Shown one piece after another: positions 1-6,414 of a stretch of DNA of 9,495 bases (the stretch's first letter is position 1; each line of letters starts with the position of its first letter). Source of the stretch: Pseudomonas sp. (lineage in GTDB: Bacteria > Pseudomonadota > Gammaproteobacteria > Pseudomonadales > Pseudomonadaceae); contig JARDZH010000035.1 of the NCBI GenBank assembly GCA_029240955.1, positions 1-9,495 of the forward strand, given 5' to 3'. A model generated the notes under the pieces. That model was not told the origin of the DNA, did no database searches, and worked only from the letters and a program-made list of their open reading frames with translations. Made by a program: the position numbers and the translations under genes.

Positions 1-744
1 AACCCGGAAGGGATTCGCGTGGGCGATGCAGGCGAACGCCGCGGCAAGGCGGCGAAAGTCTGGGATCAACGCGAATACAAAAATCTCGACGATCAGGTCG
101 AGCTCGGCACCCGCAATATCAAGGTCGCGCTGCGCCGCCTGCGCAAGTTCGCGCGGCAGGGCGCGGCGGAAGAACTGGACATCGACGGCACCATCGACCA
201 CACCGCGCGCGATGCGGGGCTCCTGAACATCCAGATGCGCCCGGAGCGCCACAACACCGTCAAACTGTTGCTGCTGTTCGACATCGGCGGCTCGATGGAC
301 GCCCACGTCAAAGTCTGCGAAGAGCTGTTTTCCGCGTGCCGGACCGAGTTCAAGCACATGGAGTATTACTACTTCCACAACTTCATCTACGAGTCGGTCT
401 GGAAAAACAACCTGCGCCGCAACTCGGAACGAACCGCCACCTTCGACCTGCTGCACAAGTACGGCGCGGATTACAAAGTGATCTTCATCGGCGACGCGTC
501 CATGGCGCCCTATGAAATCACCCAGCCCGGCGGCAGCGTCGAGCACTGGAACGAAGAGGCCGGTCACGTCTGGATGCAGCGCTTCAAGGCCAAATTCAAG
601 AAAGTCGTCTGGATCAACCCCTACCCCCAGGACACTTGGGGTTACACCACGTCCACTCACATCGTGCGCGACCTGGTCGAAGACCAGATGTACCCGCTGA
701 CCTTGCGCGGGCTGGAAGAAGCGATGAGGTATCTGGCGAAGTAA
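1..744 (+). CDS. VWA-domain protein, CoxE-like (5' truncated by window edge)
   Basis: The reading frame is open from base 1 and 247 residues are visible, so the N-terminus lies outside the window; the internal GTG at 19 is not taken as the true start. Residues 7-75 are basic and helical. A von Willebrand factor A fold follows, with a metal-ion-dependent adhesion site (MIDAS) at residues 94-100 (DIGGSMD) after the hydrophobic strand VKLLLLF. The canonical DxSxS reads DxGxS here, so the first serine is Gly. A later strand VIFIGDASM (around residues 158-166) supplies the usual downstream Asp. Soluble VWA proteins of this CoxE-like type usually work with a MoxR-type AAA+ ATPase as metal-dependent chaperones or assembly factors; a MoxR gene would be expected upstream but cannot be seen. 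The VWA assignment is firm; the client is unknown. Confidence 0.85.
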   Translation, partial: NPEGIRVGDAGERRGKAAKVWDQREYKNLDDQVELGTRNIKVALRRLRKFARQGAAEELDIDGTIDHTARDAGLLNIQMRPERHNTVKLLLLFDIGGSMDAHVKVCEELFSACRTEFKHMEYYYFHNFIYESVWKNNLRRNSERTATFDLLHKYGADYKVIFIGDASMAPYEITQPGGSVEHWNEEAGHVWMQRFKAKFKKVVWINPYPQDTWGYTTSTHIVRDLVEDQMYPLTLRGLEEAMRYLAK

Positions 745-749
745 CGGAC

Positions 750-778
750 GTGGGCAGTGTCCAGAAACACCTGCCCAC
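750..778 (+). terminator. Hairpin downstream of the VWA gene
   Basis: GTGGGCAGTGT (750-760) pairs with ACACCTGCCCAC (767-778) with one bulged base and a six-base loop. It starts 6 nt after the TAA stop. No T-tract follows, so this is an imperfect intrinsic terminator or an mRNA 3'-end stabiliser. Confidence 0.45.
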
Positions 779-928
779 CAGTCATCGGCCTGCCTGATTC
801 TGATCGTCTGATAACCCGCCGATCTTTCAAAGATTAACTAACCTCCATTCAGGTACATACCTACCCCGCGCTGTAAGACTAACTGCCGCATTGGCCCTGA
901 CGGGTCGGCCCATCAGTGGGCTTTATAA
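779..928. promoter_or_regulatory. Intergenic region upstream of wbqC with short palindromes
   Basis: No gene is seen. Three small dyads are present: ATCTTT-C-AAAGAT (822-834), AGGTA-CA-TACCT (851-862) and GCCCA-TCAG-TGGGC (908-921), the last ending 7 nt before the wbqC ATG. I could not pick a convincing -35/-10 pair. The region must presumably hold the wbqC promoter, because the preceding gene ends in a hairpin and 184 nt separate the two genes. The first two dyads could be operator sites; no known regulator motif was recognised. Confidence 0.35.
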
Positions 929-1645
929 ATGAGCACGATCGGCATCATGCAGCCTTATTTTTTTCCTTATATCGGTTATTTCCAACTTATTGCTTCGGTC
1001 AAAACCGGCATCCTGTTCGATATCGTCAAATACAAACGAAAGAGCTGGATGAACCGTAACCGAATACTCAACGCCAGCGGCGGATGGCAGTACATCCATG
1101 TTCCGGTCAAGACCTGTGAGGGAACGTTGATCAGGGATGCGCTGGTGATAGACCCTGGCGCCGCGCAGCGTCAGATCCGCGGCCAGCTTGAGCATTACCG
1201 GGGGAAGGCGCCGTATTTCCGGGAGGTCATGCAGCTGGTGGACGGGGTGTTTACCTCTGCTCGCACGCCGGGTATCGGAGAACTCAATACGCGTTCGCTG
1301 AGTGCTGTGTGTGAATATCTGGACCTGGACTTCAACTGGTCGACCTGCTCGCAAATGGAACTGGAACTTCCTCCCATCCAGCATGCAGGACAGTGGGCGC
1401 TGGAAATAAGCAGCAAAATGGGCGCCGAGCGTTACGTCAATCTTCCCGGCGGACGAGACATCTTTGTGACTCAGGAATGGGAACAACGAGGCATAGAATT
1501 ACGCTTTATATCGCCTGCTTCTTTTGTTTATTCCACATCGCCTTATAACTTCGAGGAGAATCTCTCCATCCTCGATGTATTAATGTGGAATGCGCCGCAC
1601 GCCGTGGCCAGTTACATACATGAGAATACGCGGGTGGTGCCGTAA
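929..1645 (+). CDS. WbqC-family protein
   Basis: This 238-residue protein has the WbqC family signature. The N-terminal MQPYFFPYIGYFQL (residues 7-20) is followed by KRKSWMNRNRI (36-46). A C-terminal YVNLPGG..IF and GIELRFI stretch also matches the family. WbqC proteins are found mostly in O-antigen and glycan clusters and are thought to act in sugar or amino-sugar modification; no biochemical role can be assigned here. The ATG at 929 is the earliest possible start because TAA (926-928) sits directly before it in frame. No Shine-Dalgarno is evident, only a GGG at 918-920 inside a hairpin. The gene is more AT-rich than its neighbours: lines 961-1020 and 1501-1560 each have 24/60 G+C. It stands alone, with no glycosyltransferase or sugar-nucleotide genes beside it, which suggests lateral acquisition. 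Family assignment is good; function is open. Confidence 0.85.
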   Translation: MSTIGIMQPYFFPYIGYFQLIASVKTGILFDIVKYKRKSWMNRNRILNASGGWQYIHVPVKTCEGTLIRDALVIDPGAAQRQIRGQLEHYRGKAPYFREVMQLVDGVFTSARTPGIGELNTRSLSAVCEYLDLDFNWSTCSQMELELPPIQHAGQWALEISSKMGAERYVNLPGGRDIFVTQEWEQRGIELRFISPASFVYSTSPYNFEENLSILDVLMWNAPHAVASYIHENTRVVP

Positions 1646-1653
1646 CTGTCAGT

Positions 1654-1677
1654 CGGCCGGGCTGTTATGCCCGGCCG
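1654..1677. terminator. Bidirectional hairpin between convergent genes
   Basis: A perfect 9-bp stem, CGGCCGGGC (1654-1662) with GCCCGGCCG (1669-1677), closes a TGTTAT loop. It fills most of the 38-nt gap between the wbqC stop (1645) and the minus-strand stop at 1684. It lacks a T-tract on either strand, but its position and GC-rich stem fit a shared termination or transcription-insulating structure for both converging units. Confidence 0.6.
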
Positions 1678-1683
1678 TCAAGT

Positions 1684-2208
1684 TCAGCGCCAGTCGCGAT
1701 TGAGCTCGGGCTTGCGCCGCCCGCCATGAATGACCCAGGCGATGGTCATCACGAACGTTTCGATCAGCAGCGCCAACAGCAACGCACAGACGATGCCCCA
1801 TGCGATCACTTCGGGGGCGAGCAGGACCTGCCAGGTGTAACCGTTGAGCGTTTCACGACGGATATCGGCGTCGGCCGCTGTTGCGACATGCCAGGCACGC
1901 GCGTACCAGGGGCCTTGCAAGCCGAGCCACTGCCGTTCGAGCACATGGGTGCGGGTCAGGAGGTTTTCGATATTGGCCGCGTCCTGGCGGAAGACGGGGT
2001 CTTCGCTGTTACGGTAATGCTGGATCAGTGCCTGGACGTCGCCCCGGAAGAACTGCTGCGCCGTTGCGTTGAAGCCCTTGATGGCCTGCTGCGCCTCGAT
2101 CAGATGCGCTTCCACCCGCTTGCTGTAATCACTGATGAATCCGGGCACTTGAACCCCGAACAGCAAGCCTGCAGTGAACAAGACCAGGCGCAGATAACTT
2201 CGCAGCAT
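1684..2208 (-). CDS. DUF2937-like two-pass membrane protein
   Basis: This 174-residue protein resembles the DUF2937 family, a proteobacterial family of unknown function; the assignment is from memory of the family pattern. It has an N-terminal hydrophobic helix at about residues 5-24, followed by VPGFISDYSKRVEAH. A long polar helical stretch covers about 28-95, and a second membrane segment covers about 128-160 before a basic C-tail. That topology puts a roughly 100-residue helical loop between two anchors, probably periplasmic. The start is supported by GAGGGA a few bases upstream on the minus strand (AGAGGGATCTAAATG). It lies 45 nt downstream of the amidotransferase gene on the same strand with no strong terminator between, so co-transcription is likely. 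No catalytic motif is visible. Confidence 0.75.
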   Translation of the reverse strand: MLRSYLRLVLFTAGLLFGVQVPGFISDYSKRVEAHLIEAQQAIKGFNATAQQFFRGDVQALIQHYRNSEDPVFRQDAANIENLLTRTHVLERQWLGLQGPWYARAWHVATAADADIRRETLNGYTWQVLLAPEVIAWGIVCALLLALLIETFVMTIAWVIHGGRRKPELNRDWR

Positions 2209-2253
2209 TTAGATCCCTCTTGTCAGCATGTTTTGAGTGTCAGAGTGCGCCGA

Positions 2254-3036
2254 TCAGACCGGGTCCGCATTGCCTTCTGCGATGCGCTCGCCTTTGCGCC
2301 ACAGGCTCCAGTGGCCCGGTTCGTAGCGGTCCCAGTTCTCGTTCTCGGTCAAAGGTTCGGTGGCGATGACCGTCACGACGTCGTGCGGCGTCGTCTCGGC
2401 CTGGAAATCCACGATCACGTCGACATCCTTCAGCCGCGCCGGGCCGAACGGGGCGCGTCGGGTAATGCGCACCAGCTTGGTGGTGCAGAAACAGAACAGC
2501 CAGTCGCCGTCGCTGAGCAGGCAATTGAACACGCCCTTGGCGCGATATTCGGTGCAGGCCTGAATCAGCGTTGGCAGCAATTGCTCGATCTCGACGGGCT
2601 CGGGAAAGGCCTCGCGGACCCGGTTGAGCAGATCACAGAAGGCCGCTTCGCTGTCGGTGTCGCCCACCGGCCGGTAAAACGTCGCTTGCGGTGCGAAGTC
2701 CGCGAGCTGGCCGTTATGGGCGAAGCACCAGTTGCGGCCCCACAGTTCACGCACGAAAGGATGGGTATTCGAAAGGCAGACCTTGCCGACGTTGGCTTGG
2801 CGGATGTGCCCGATCACCACTTCGCTCTTGATGGGATAACGCTGCACCAGCTGGGCAACTTCCGATTCGCAACTGGCCGCAGGGTCCTGAAACAGTCGCA
2901 GGCCGCGGCCTTCATAGAACGCGATGCCCCATCCGTCACGGTGCGGGCCGGTGCGGCCGCCACGTTGCATCAGCCCGGTAAAGCTGAACACGATATCGGT
3001 GGGGACATTGGCACTCATGCCCAGAAGTTCACACAT
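2254..3036 (-). CDS. yafJ: Class II glutamine amidotransferase, YafJ-like
   Basis: This 260-residue protein is an N-terminal-nucleophile hydrolase of the YafJ/EgtC type, a GATase II domain standing alone. The catalytic nucleophile is Cys2, exposed after Met removal (MCELLGMSAN). Other family motifs are HRDGWGIAFY (32-41), IGHIRQAN (75-82), SNTHPF (89-94), FAHNGQL (105-111) and GDTDSE (125-130). His/Arg of the GHIR motif, Asn108-Gly109 and the GDTDSE acids match the glutamine site of the superfamily. The fold hydrolyses glutamine or a gamma-glutamyl amide, but the YafJ acceptor is not known. EgtC-type ergothioneine function is unlikely because no egtB or egtD gene lies nearby. Length matches E. 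coli YafJ (about 255 aa). It sits in the middle of a minus-strand group, 72 nt after the upstream membrane protein gene and 45 nt before the DUF2937 gene. Confidence 0.88.
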   Translation of the reverse strand: MCELLGMSANVPTDIVFSFTGLMQRGGRTGPHRDGWGIAFYEGRGLRLFQDPAASCESEVAQLVQRYPIKSEVVIGHIRQANVGKVCLSNTHPFVRELWGRNWCFAHNGQLADFAPQATFYRPVGDTDSEAAFCDLLNRVREAFPEPVEIEQLLPTLIQACTEYRAKGVFNCLLSDGDWLFCFCTTKLVRITRRAPFGPARLKDVDVIVDFQAETTPHDVVTVIATEPLTENENWDRYEPGHWSLWRKGERIAEGNADPV

Positions 3037-3108
3037 GCTCGGCTTCTCGCTTCAAAGACGTTTGACGGCGGCTGTTGATCCCGGCAACGCGCTCAACGAA
3101 ACGACCGG

Positions 3109-3585
3109 CTACAGGCGGGGCTCGACCCGCGCTCTGTTGGCGATCGACGGGGCCGGTTGCCGTGGGTTGCGGTCGTCTCGGGCGTAAGGTTCATCATCCG
3201 CCTCGGTATGGCTGTCGGCCGATTGCTCCACGGGCTGAGGCCGGCGGGCCTTGCGGCTCTTTTCGATCGGCCAGCGGATCAGCACGAACAGCAGATAAGC
3301 GCCGAACGCGAACATGCCGTACATCGCCAGATCCGACACGGCGGTCCAGACGTTATTACCGACCTTGAACAGTAAATCCAGCGCAGTAATCGCTACGGCA
3401 GGCGCAAGCGCGTCCTTGACCGGATCGACCGTGGTCGGCGTAAACAGCAGCACCGCGACCAGCACCAGCAACGGCTCCTTGAGATAGCGCCACATCCAGC
3501 GGGTCATCAGATACCACACCAGCAGGCAACCCAGGGCTGCGAAGAGGTACAGGCCCCACGCGGTCGTATAGTCGTTGTCGGTCAT
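3109..3585 (-). CDS. Conserved membrane protein of unknown function
   Basis: I place the start at 3585 (MTDNDYTTAW), giving 158 residues. The frame stays open up to 3819, but that extension is polar, overlaps the start of the divergent ptrB gene, and lacks coding character. Hydrophobic segments lie at about residues 10-27, 37-50 and 85-104, with a weaker one at 61-74, so three or four membrane passes are likely. The C-terminal 50 residues are charged and proline-rich and probably cytoplasmic. Similar short Pseudomonas proteins are often labelled MFS transporters automatically, but this one is far too short for that. It is the first gene of the minus-strand group leading into yafJ and the DUF2937 gene. 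No enzymatic motif is visible. The ribosome binding site is weak (GGAC just before ATG). Confidence 0.7.
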   Translation of the reverse strand: MTDNDYTTAWGLYLFAALGCLLVWYLMTRWMWRYLKEPLLVLVAVLLFTPTTVDPVKDALAPAVAITALDLLFKVGNNVWTAVSDLAMYGMFAFGAYLLFVLIRWPIEKSRKARRPQPVEQSADSHTEADDEPYARDDRNPRQPAPSIANRARVEPRL

Positions 3586-3718
3586 GTCGTCCGTGGTAAG
3601 CCAGGTAAATTGGCGCTTATGATAACGACTTTTCACCGGCCCGGCTTGCCTGGCTTGAGTAATCGGTTCAGCGTGTACCGATACTTCCCTGATCCGCCGC
3701 CTCAAGAGAGAGCCCCGC
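3586..3718. promoter_or_regulatory. Divergent promoter region between membrane-protein gene and ptrB
   Basis: This 133-nt gap must drive both directions. For the minus strand, TATCAT (complement of 3619-3624) is a possible -10, placing transcription start about 27 nt before the ATG; no matching -35 is seen. For ptrB, GATACT (3680-3685) with TTGAGT (3655-3660) is a candidate with a long 19-nt spacer. An inverted repeat, AAGCCAGG (3598-3605) with CCTGGCTT (3649-3656), spans the core of the gap and extends to 11 bp with one mismatch. A purine-rich AAGAGAGAG precedes the ptrB ATG as its ribosome binding site. Confidence 0.4.
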
Positions 3719-5791
3719 ATGTCATCCCCGAACGCCACCTCCCCTGCCTCGGCCAACGCGCCGGTCGCTCGCAAGGCCGACGGCCGCGATCCGTACGCCT
3801 GGCTGCAGAACCGCGACACCGATGAAGTGCTCGATTACCTCAAGGCCGAAAACGACTATCAGACTCAGCAACTGGCCGATCAGACTGCGTTGCGCGAAAC
3901 CCTGTTTCAGGAGATCAAGGGCCGCATCCTGGAAACCGATCTGTCGCTGCCCTCGCCCTGGGGACCGTACCTGTATTACACCCGCACCACCGAGGGCGAT
4001 GAGTACGCTCGCCATTACCGCTGCCCGCGCCCGGCGGACGATTCCAACACCGTGGACGAGAGCCGCGAAGAGCTGTTGCTGGACCCGAACGCGCTGGCCG
4101 CAGGCGGTTTCTTTTCGCTCGGTGCGTTCAGCATCAGCCCCGACCATCAGCGCCTGGCCTACAGCCTCGACACCAGCGGCGACGAGGTTTATCAGCTTTA
4201 CGTCAAGGAACTTGCCAGCGGACAGGTCACCAGCCTGCCGTTCGAGGACTGCGACGGCAGCATGACCTGGGCCAACGACAGTCAGACGCTGTTCTTCGGC
4301 GAACTGGACGATACACACCGACCGCACAAGCTCTACCGCCACCGCTTGGGCAACGCCACGGCGGACCTGGTGTTCAATGAACCGGACGGCCGATTTTTCC
4401 TGCATTGTTTCCGCAGCAGTTCGGAGCGCCAACTGATTCTGGTACTGAACAGCAAGACCACCAGCGAAGCCTGGGTGCTGGACGCCGAACACCCCGATCA
4501 GGCGTTCGTCTGCCTCGCGCCGCGTGTGGAAGGACACGAGTATTTCCCCGACCACGGCTTACTGGACGGTATCTGGACCTGGTTCATTCGCAGCAACCAG
4601 AGCGGTATCAATTTCGCGCTCTATCACGCGCCGCAGCAGGCGTCCGCCGCACCGACCCGGGACACCTGGCAGACGCTGATTCCGCATGACGACGCGGTGA
4701 TGCTCGAAGACATGAGCCTGAACGCGCGCGGCATCAGCCTGAGCCTGCGCGAAGGCGGTCTGCCGATCATCGAAGTCCGCCCGCAAGGCTTGTCGCCTTA
4801 TCGCGTGCAACTGCCGGATGCGGCCTACAGCCTGTATGTGCAGGACACACTGGAATTCGAAAGCGACCGGATTCGCCTGCGCTATCAGTCGCTCAATCGC
4901 CCTGCGCAAGTGCGCCAGCTGACCTTGGCGACCGGCGATCAAGTGGTGCTCAAGGAAACGCCGGTGCTCGGCGAGTTCAACGCCGATGATTACGTCAGCC
5001 AGCGTTTGTGGGCTACCGCGCCGGATGGCACACAAGTGCCGATCAGTCTGGTGGTCAAACGCGAACTGGTCGGTCAGCCGACGCCGCTTTACCTGTACGG
5101 TTACGGCGCGTATGGCGAAAGCCTCGATCCGTGGTTTTCCCACGCGCGCCTGAGCCTGCTCAACCGTGGCATGGCGTTCGCCATCGCTCATGTACGTGGC
5201 GGCGGCGAGCTGGGGGAAGCCTGGTACCGCAGCGGCAAGCAGGAACACAAACAGAACACCTTCAGCGATTTCATTGCCTGCGCCGAGCACTTGATCAGCG
5301 AAGGGCTGACCCGCGCCGAGCAACTGGTCATCAGCGGCGGCAGTGCCGGGGGACTCTTGATTGGCGCGGTGCTCAATCAGCGCCCGGATCTGTTCAAGGC
5401 CGCCATCGCCGAAGTCCCGTTCGTGGACGTGCTCAATACCATGCTCGACCCGGACCTGCCGTTGACCGTCACCGAGTATGACGAATGGGGCAACCCTGAG
5501 CAGCCGGAGGTCTATGAGCGGATCAAGGCCTACGCGCCCTACGAGAACGTCAAGGCTCAGGCGTATCCGTCCATGCTGGTGATCGCCGGCTATAACGACA
5601 GCCGCGTGCAGTACTGGGAAGCGGCCAAATGGGTCGCGCGTCTGCGCACCACCAAAACCGACGACAACCTGCTGCTGCTCAAGACCGAACTGGGCGCCGG
5701 CCACGGCGGCATGAGCGGCCGCTACCAGGGTTTGCGTGATGTGGCGCTGGAGTACGGCTTCATCTTCAAGGTATTGCAGATCCAGCACTGA
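3719..5791 (+). CDS. ptrB: Oligopeptidase B (S9A prolyl oligopeptidase family)
   Basis: This 690-residue serine peptidase cleaves short peptides after Arg or Lys, normally in the cytoplasm; no signal peptide is seen. An N-terminal segment (DPYAWLQNRDTDEVLDYL, about 24-41) leads into the seven-bladed beta-propeller (about 70-410) that admits only small substrates, then the C-terminal alpha/beta hydrolase domain. The catalytic triad is Ser542 (GGSAGG), Asp627 (GYNDSRVQYW) and His662 (GAGHGG), each 10 residues later than in E. coli PtrB (532/617/652 from memory). Glu586 and Asp588 in TEYDEWGNP sit where acidic residues give S1 specificity for basic side chains, so trypsin-like specificity is expected. 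Length fits the family (E. coli 686). The gene is monocistronic, with a divergent promoter region upstream and hairpins downstream. It should not be confused with the unrelated P. aeruginosa regulator also called PtrB. Confidence 0.95.
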   Translation: MSSPNATSPASANAPVARKADGRDPYAWLQNRDTDEVLDYLKAENDYQTQQLADQTALRETLFQEIKGRILETDLSLPSPWGPYLYYTRTTEGDEYARHYRCPRPADDSNTVDESREELLLDPNALAAGGFFSLGAFSISPDHQRLAYSLDTSGDEVYQLYVKELASGQVTSLPFEDCDGSMTWANDSQTLFFGELDDTHRPHKLYRHRLGNATADLVFNEPDGRFFLHCFRSSSERQLILVLNSKTTSEAWVLDAEHPDQAFVCLAPRVEGHEYFPDHGLLDGIWTWFIRSNQSGINFALYHAPQQASAAPTRDTWQTLIPHDDAVMLEDMSLNARGISLSLREGGLPIIEVRPQGLSPYRVQLPDAAYSLYVQDTLEFESDRIRLRYQSLNRPAQVRQLTLATGDQVVLKETPVLGEFNADDYVSQRLWATAPDGTQVPISLVVKRELVGQPTPLYLYGYGAYGESLDPWFSHARLSLLNRGMAFAIAHVRGGGELGEAWYRSGKQEHKQNTFSDFIACAEHLISEGLTRAEQLVISGGSAGGLLIGAVLNQRPDLFKAAIAEVPFVDVLNTMLDPDLPLTVTEYDEWGNPEQPEVYERIKAYAPYENVKAQAYPSMLVIAGYNDSRVQYWEAAKWVARLRTTKTDDNLLLLKTELGAGHGGMSGRYQGLRDVALEYGFIFKVLQIQH

Positions 5792-5795
5792 ACTT

Positions 5796-5847
5796 GGCCG
5801 GCGTTGCCGGTCTTAGTAGCATTCGGGGGCTTGAACCAGCCCCCTTT
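5796..5847 (+). terminator. Tandem hairpins after ptrB
   Basis: Two stems follow the TGA at 5789-5791. The first is a short GC stem, CCGGC-GTT-GCCGG (5798-5810), extendable by two pairs. The second is a perfect 7-bp stem, GGGGGCT (5825-5831) with AGCCCCC (5838-5844), loop TGAACC, followed by TTT. The second is a plausible rho-independent terminator with a short U-tract, separating ptrB from the CNB gene. Confidence 0.65.
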
Positions 5848-5872
5848 CGACTGACCAGAACAAGACCTCATC

Positions 5873-6349
5873 ATGGCTGAACAACCGTCTTACCTGAACA
5901 ACGCCATCCGCGACATGCTGCTGGACTGCGGGCTGTTCGACACTCTGCTGCCCGGCGATTACCTGACCGTGGCCGGTTACTTCAGCATCAGCGACATCGA
6001 GCAGGGCCAGAGCATTTTTGCCGAAGGGGATGCCGGTACGTTCATGTGCATCATTCATCACGGCACGGTCTCCGTGCAGAAACTCAACCCCGAGGGCCAG
6101 CAGGTGGAAATCGCCACGCTGCGCCGCGGTCGTGCGTTTGGTGAGATGGCAGTACTGGACGGCGAACGCCGCTCGGCCAGTTGCATCGCGGCGACCAGTT
6201 GTCAGTTGCTCAACCTGGGCCGCGACTCGCTGGACCGCATGCTTGAGGAAGCGCCGAAGATCGCTGCCAAGATCATTCGCGCGCTGGCCGTTTCGCTGTC
6301 CAAGCGGCTGCGCATGGTTGATGGCCAACTGTTGGCGCAGCAGGTGTGA
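5873..6349 (+). CDS. Stand-alone cyclic nucleotide-binding domain protein
   Basis: This 158-residue protein is a single CRP-type cyclic-nucleotide-binding domain. The beta-roll covers about residues 33-118. Its phosphate-binding cassette is FGEMAVLDGERRSAS (89-103), with the Glu (E91) and Arg (R100) that in CAP contact ribose and cyclic phosphate, so cAMP or a similar ligand is plausible. A C-terminal helix (about 118-155) follows, and the protein ends without the helix-turn-helix DNA-binding domain of CRP/FNR regulators or any kinase, transferase or channel domain. It may act as a cNMP sensor through a protein partner. The ATG at 5873 has no strong ribosome binding site (CAAGAC at best). It lies 65 nt upstream of the yajD-like gene on the same strand, so the two may be co-transcribed. 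Confidence 0.87.
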   Translation: MAEQPSYLNNAIRDMLLDCGLFDTLLPGDYLTVAGYFSISDIEQGQSIFAEGDAGTFMCIIHHGTVSVQKLNPEGQQVEIATLRRGRAFGEMAVLDGERRSASCIAATSCQLLNLGRDSLDRMLEEAPKIAAKIIRALAVSLSKRLRMVDGQLLAQQV

Positions 6350-6414
6350 GATCGCCTGCTTGGCGCTAAACTGACCGACATTCGCTTTCACATGCATTCG
6401 ACACAGGTGACACC

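Noticed and set aside
2254..3036. EgtC of ergothioneine biosynthesis
   Set aside because: The GATase motifs fit both, but there is no egtB or egtD neighbour, and the close match in length and motifs is to YafJ.
1726..3078. A 450-residue open frame on the plus strand
   Set aside because: It lies antisense to the DUF2937 and YafJ genes, whose family motifs are clear. The translation is low-complexity and unlike any family I recognise; long antisense frames are common in GC-rich Pseudomonas genes.
3586..3819. N-terminal extension of the minus-strand membrane protein
   Set aside because: The added 78 residues are polar, overlap the divergent ptrB start and would remove the promoter region; MTDNDYTTAW at 3585 is the natural start.
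3722..4555. A 277-residue minus-strand frame opposite the start of ptrB
   Set aside because: Antisense shadow of the PtrB propeller domain; no recognisable motif.
4559..5788. A 409-residue open frame on the minus strand
   Set aside because: It is a complete antisense shadow of the catalytic half of ptrB, with no domain or ribosome binding site support.
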